Below are positions 34,282 to 36,321 of a stretch of DNA of 36,321 nt, piece by piece (position 1 is the stretch's first letter; every line of letters starts with the position of its first letter). Below the pieces are notes generated by a model. It did no database searches. It was given only the letters and a program-made list of their open reading frames with translations, and was not told the origin of the DNA. The translations under genes were made by a program, and so were the position numbers. Origin of the DNA: Deltaproteobacteria bacterium (GTDB lineage Bacteria; Myxococcota_A; Polyangia; Polyangiales; JAFGIB01); assembly GCA_016929805.1 (NCBI GenBank), contig JAFGIB010000315.1, positions 1 to 36,321 on the forward strand, read 5' to 3'.

Positions 34282-35124
34282 ATGAAATTCTACAAATACC
34301 ATGCTTTAGGCAACGACTACATCGTGATCGATCCCAAGACGAGCGCGTTCAAGCCAACGCCTCGGGCGATTGAGCGCATATGTCATCGGAATTTCGGAGT
34401 CGGATCAGACGGAATTCTCTACGGCCCGTTGATCTCCGGCAAGGCCATCGGGCTTCGCATTTTCAACCCCGACGGCAGCGAAGCCGAAAAGAGCGGCAAC
34501 GGGATACGAATCTTCTCGCGCTATTTGCTCGAGGCCGGCTATGTCCGAGAGCGACGCTTTAAGTTGCATACCCTAGGCGGCGAGGTCCAAGTCGAGCTAC
34601 TCGAACCTGACGGCCGGTTGCTCAAGGTCGATATGGGCGAGGTTACCTTTGACAGCGATCGAATTCCGGTTGGCGGAACGCGCCGCGAGGTGATCGACGA
34701 GGCGGTGCAATTCAATGCGTTGACCTGCCGCATGACTTGCGTTTCCGTGGGCAATCCGCACTGCGTTATTCCGATGGATTCGATCTCGAAAGAGTCGGCG
34801 CTCGCGCTGGGTCCCACGGTTGAAAACCATCCCCTTTTCCCCAATCGGATCAACTTGCAGCTTCTACGGGTGATCGACCGAAAGAATATACAGATAGAAA
34901 TCTGGGAGAGAGGAGCGGGGTACACGTTGGCATCGGGAAGCAGTAGTTGCGCCGCCGCGTGCGCGGCGCATAAGCTCGGGATCGTCGATAGCTCGGTAAG
35001 CGTCCACATGCCCGGGGGGACGCTCGAAATCGAAATCCGGCCCGATGGTCATGTCTATCAACAAGGAAGCGTATCGAGCGTGGCCGCGGGCGATCTGTCC
35101 GAGGAATTCGTACGCTCTCTATAA
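34282..35124 (+). CDS. dapF: Diaminopimelate epimerase homologue with Ser at both catalytic Cys positions
   Basis: A 280-aa protein that aligns end to end with DapF, the cytoplasmic enzyme converting LL- to meso-diaminopimelate for lysine and peptidoglycan. The fold markers are present: ALGNDY (8-13), FNPDGSEAEKSGNG (61-74), GNPHCVI (157-163), WERGAGYT (208-215), and the C-terminal PGG. In E. coli the two-base mechanism uses Cys73 in QCGNGAR and Cys217 in QACGSGA. Here those positions are S71 (AGC at 34492-34494) and S218 (TCG at 34933-34935). A nearby C223 does not align with the catalytic site. It could be a DapF variant, an epimerase for another amino acid, or a non-epimerase. It lies 13 bp after the SGNH gene. 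Confidence 0.85.
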   Translation: MKFYKYHALGNDYIVIDPKTSAFKPTPRAIERICHRNFGVGSDGILYGPLISGKAIGLRIFNPDGSEAEKSGNGIRIFSRYLLEAGYVRERRFKLHTLGGEVQVELLEPDGRLLKVDMGEVTFDSDRIPVGGTRREVIDEAVQFNALTCRMTCVSVGNPHCVIPMDSISKESALALGPTVENHPLFPNRINLQLLRVIDRKNIQIEIWERGAGYTLASGSSSCAAACAAHKLGIVDSSVSVHMPGGTLEIEIRPDGHVYQQGSVSSVAAGDLSEEFVRSL

Positions 35125-35168
35125 GCAGGCGTTGGAAAAAGAGCGATGAAGCCAAAAAGCAGTGGACC

Positions 35169-35963
35169 ATGGTATACCTAGGTATTGATATCGGAAGCCT
35201 TAGCTGCGACGCGGTCATCATCGATTCCGGCGGGCGGATTTTAGCCTGGACCGTGGTGCCGACGGGCGCGAAAAACCTCGAAGCGATAGAACGGGCGCGC
35301 CGAGAGGTCGTCACCATGGTTGGAATCGAGCCGGAAGCGATCGCGGCGGTCGTCTCAACCGGCTACGGTCGAGATCGAGTGGCCGACCGACTGAGCTCGG
35401 TCACCGAAATCTCCTGCCACGCGCGGGGGATAATCGCTCTGCTGCCGGGCACGCAGCTAGTGGTAGACATCGGCGGGCAAGACAGTAAGGCCATCCGTCT
35501 CGGTGAAGCCGGGCGCGTGGTTGACTTCGCTATGAACGATAAGTGCGCCGCGGGTACAGGTCGTTTTTTAGAGGTGATGGCGCGAGTGCTCGAGGTCGAT
35601 ATCGGGCAACTCGGCGAGCTCGATTCGAGCGCAAGGGAAAGCCTAACGCTCAGCAGCACGTGCACGGTTTTTGCCGAGAGCGAGGTCGTGTCGGCAATCG
35701 CGGATGGAGCTGAGTTGTCGGAGATCGTCTCGGGGATTCACCGCGCGATAGCGAGGCGCACGGTCGCACTGGCGAAGCGAGTGGCACCGAATTTAACCGA
35801 TCTAAAAGTTGCGATGTCGGGGGGAGTCGCGCGCAACAAAGGCGTCGTGCGCGCGTTGGGTCGCGCGCTTGAGGTTTCCATCTCGGTTCCGCCCGAGCCG
35901 GACATCGTCGGCGCCTTGGGTGCCGCTCTAATCGCCCGGGACAAGGCAACTCGAGCCTCCTGA
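35169..35963 (+). CDS. BadF/BadG/HgdC-type 2-hydroxyacyl-CoA dehydratase activator ATPase
   Basis: A 264-aa ASKHA-fold ATPase carrying one bridging 4Fe-4S cluster per dimer. Family members use ATP to inject a single electron into 2-hydroxyacyl-CoA dehydratases or benzoyl-CoA reductases under low oxygen. Motifs are GIDIGS (5-10), DIGGQDSK (100-107), the cluster ligands C126 (DKCAAGTG) and C165 (SSTCTVFAE), and GGVARNKG near the C terminus. The length fits the single-domain activators. No dehydratase subunit lies upstream; it may lie beyond the right edge. The gene follows dapF by 44 bp without a clear Shine-Dalgarno. The low-potential chemistry suggests at least part-time anaerobic growth, as inference. 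Confidence 0.92.
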   Translation: MVYLGIDIGSLSCDAVIIDSGGRILAWTVVPTGAKNLEAIERARREVVTMVGIEPEAIAAVVSTGYGRDRVADRLSSVTEISCHARGIIALLPGTQLVVDIGGQDSKAIRLGEAGRVVDFAMNDKCAAGTGRFLEVMARVLEVDIGQLGELDSSARESLTLSSTCTVFAESEVVSAIADGAELSEIVSGIHRAIARRTVALAKRVAPNLTDLKVAMSGGVARNKGVVRALGRALEVSISVPPEPDIVGALGAALIARDKATRAS

Positions 35964-36073
35964 TCGATCGGTTGCGGCGCTCTGCGCGAACCGACGCCCT
36001 TGGCTCTCTTTTTGTTGCTCTCTTTTCGTAGCAAGACGAACACGCCAGTTGTCGAGCCGTTACGCCACGTTCG

Positions 36074-36090
36074 GTAGCGACCCCCGCTAC
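36074..36090 (+). terminator. Possible intrinsic terminator after the activator gene
   Basis: GTAGCG-ACCCC-CGCTAC forms a six-pair stem with a five-base loop, followed by GTTTTCG. The T tract is short and the hairpin lies about 110 bp after the stop codon, so this is a weak call. Confidence 0.35.
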
Positions 36091-36150
36091 GTTTTCGTAA
36101 AAGAAGGGCCGAACGTTTTGACGGTACCGGTTCGCGGTGGGCCTAAAGGG

Positions 36151-36229
36151 TCAACCTTAACGTTGCAAAAAACGTCGAGCGGAAACGCGAAAAAAGCGAT
36201 GATATAAGGGCGCGCGAAACTTTTTTTTG
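36151..36229 (-). repeat. Box B repeat, copy 3 (inverted)
   Basis: Read on the minus strand it matches 18227-18307 over about 80 bp: an A tract, GCGCGCCCTTAT, TCATCG, CGCGTTTCCGCTCGACGTTT, TTGCAACGTTAAGGTTGA. No box A is found within the remaining 90 bp. The rest of the 358-bp stretch from 35964 to the window end shows no gene. Confidence 0.75.
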
Positions 36230-36321
36230 GCCCGAGCTTAGTGCACCCTAAGTGAGGTTCAAAAAAAGTGAGCACGCCCTTAGTTCGCGCTATTTTTCGC
36301 GAGCGAAGCGGTTTACGCCGA

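Noticed and set aside
36087..36275. 62-codon minus-strand frame at the right end
   Set aside because: It lies across the inverted box B repeat and has no features. The nucleotide repeat explains the sequence better.
1..36321. Frequent CGATCG / GCGATCGC words, reminiscent of the cyanobacterial HIP1 repeat
   Set aside because: They occur mostly inside coding sequence at a level that codon use for Ala, Ile, Asp and Arg could explain. Nothing else suggests a cyanobacterium. A genome-wide over-representation count would be decisive.

Overview
The window looks like chromosomal DNA of a Gram-negative bacterium of moderate GC. The best lineage guess is the Myxococcota/Bradymonadales-like or wider deltaproteobacterial group. 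This is inferred from style rather than a marker gene: very long TPR proteins, a Cys-rich secreted metalloprotease with CxxDxxC modules, a MepA-type lipoprotein, a discoidin/membrane fusion and large GT-C-like membrane proteins. I see no rRNA, tRNA, CRISPR array or transposase gene.

Layout. Positions 1-3300 hold the tail of a cut-off frame, then a minus-strand run: an NAD-dependent sugar epimerase/dehydratase, a TPR protein with a duplicated N-terminal module, and a UPF0158 protein. From 3603 to 14946 lies a plus-strand block. It has two giant TPR proteins (1593 and 1983 aa) joined by a 4-base GTGA overlap and ending in related C-terminal domains, followed by nadD. At 15016-17804 two envelope hydrolases diverge from a 53-bp gap: a secreted HExxHxxGxxH metalloprotease carrying an EF-hand, and a MepA-like murein endopeptidase lipoprotein.

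Positions 17805-25319 are the accessory part, with long repeat-rich gaps and a small lipid/polyketide-type gene set. An SDR oxidoreductase sits between two copies of the same pair of repeats. On the minus strand lie a radical SAM enzyme, a carboxymuconolactone-decarboxylase-family protein, a complete KAS III-like enzyme, and an overlapping KAS III paralogue that has lost all three catalytic residues. The last two resemble the PqsC/PqsB active/inactive arrangement. A 144-bp MITE with terminal inverted repeats and an 8-bp target duplication lies between the CMD-family gene and the KAS pair. I consider this set the best candidate for an undescribed system.

Positions 25320-36321 hold a minus-strand GT-C-like membrane protein. 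Diverging from it is a plus-strand run: a discoidin/GT-C-like membrane protein, an MBOAT O-acyltransferase overlapping an SGNH-hydrolase-like partner (probably O-acetylation of an envelope glycan), a DapF homologue with Ser at both catalytic Cys positions, and a BadF/HgdC-type 2-hydroxyacyl-CoA dehydratase activator. A third copy of the repeat near the SDR gene lies at the right end, inverted.
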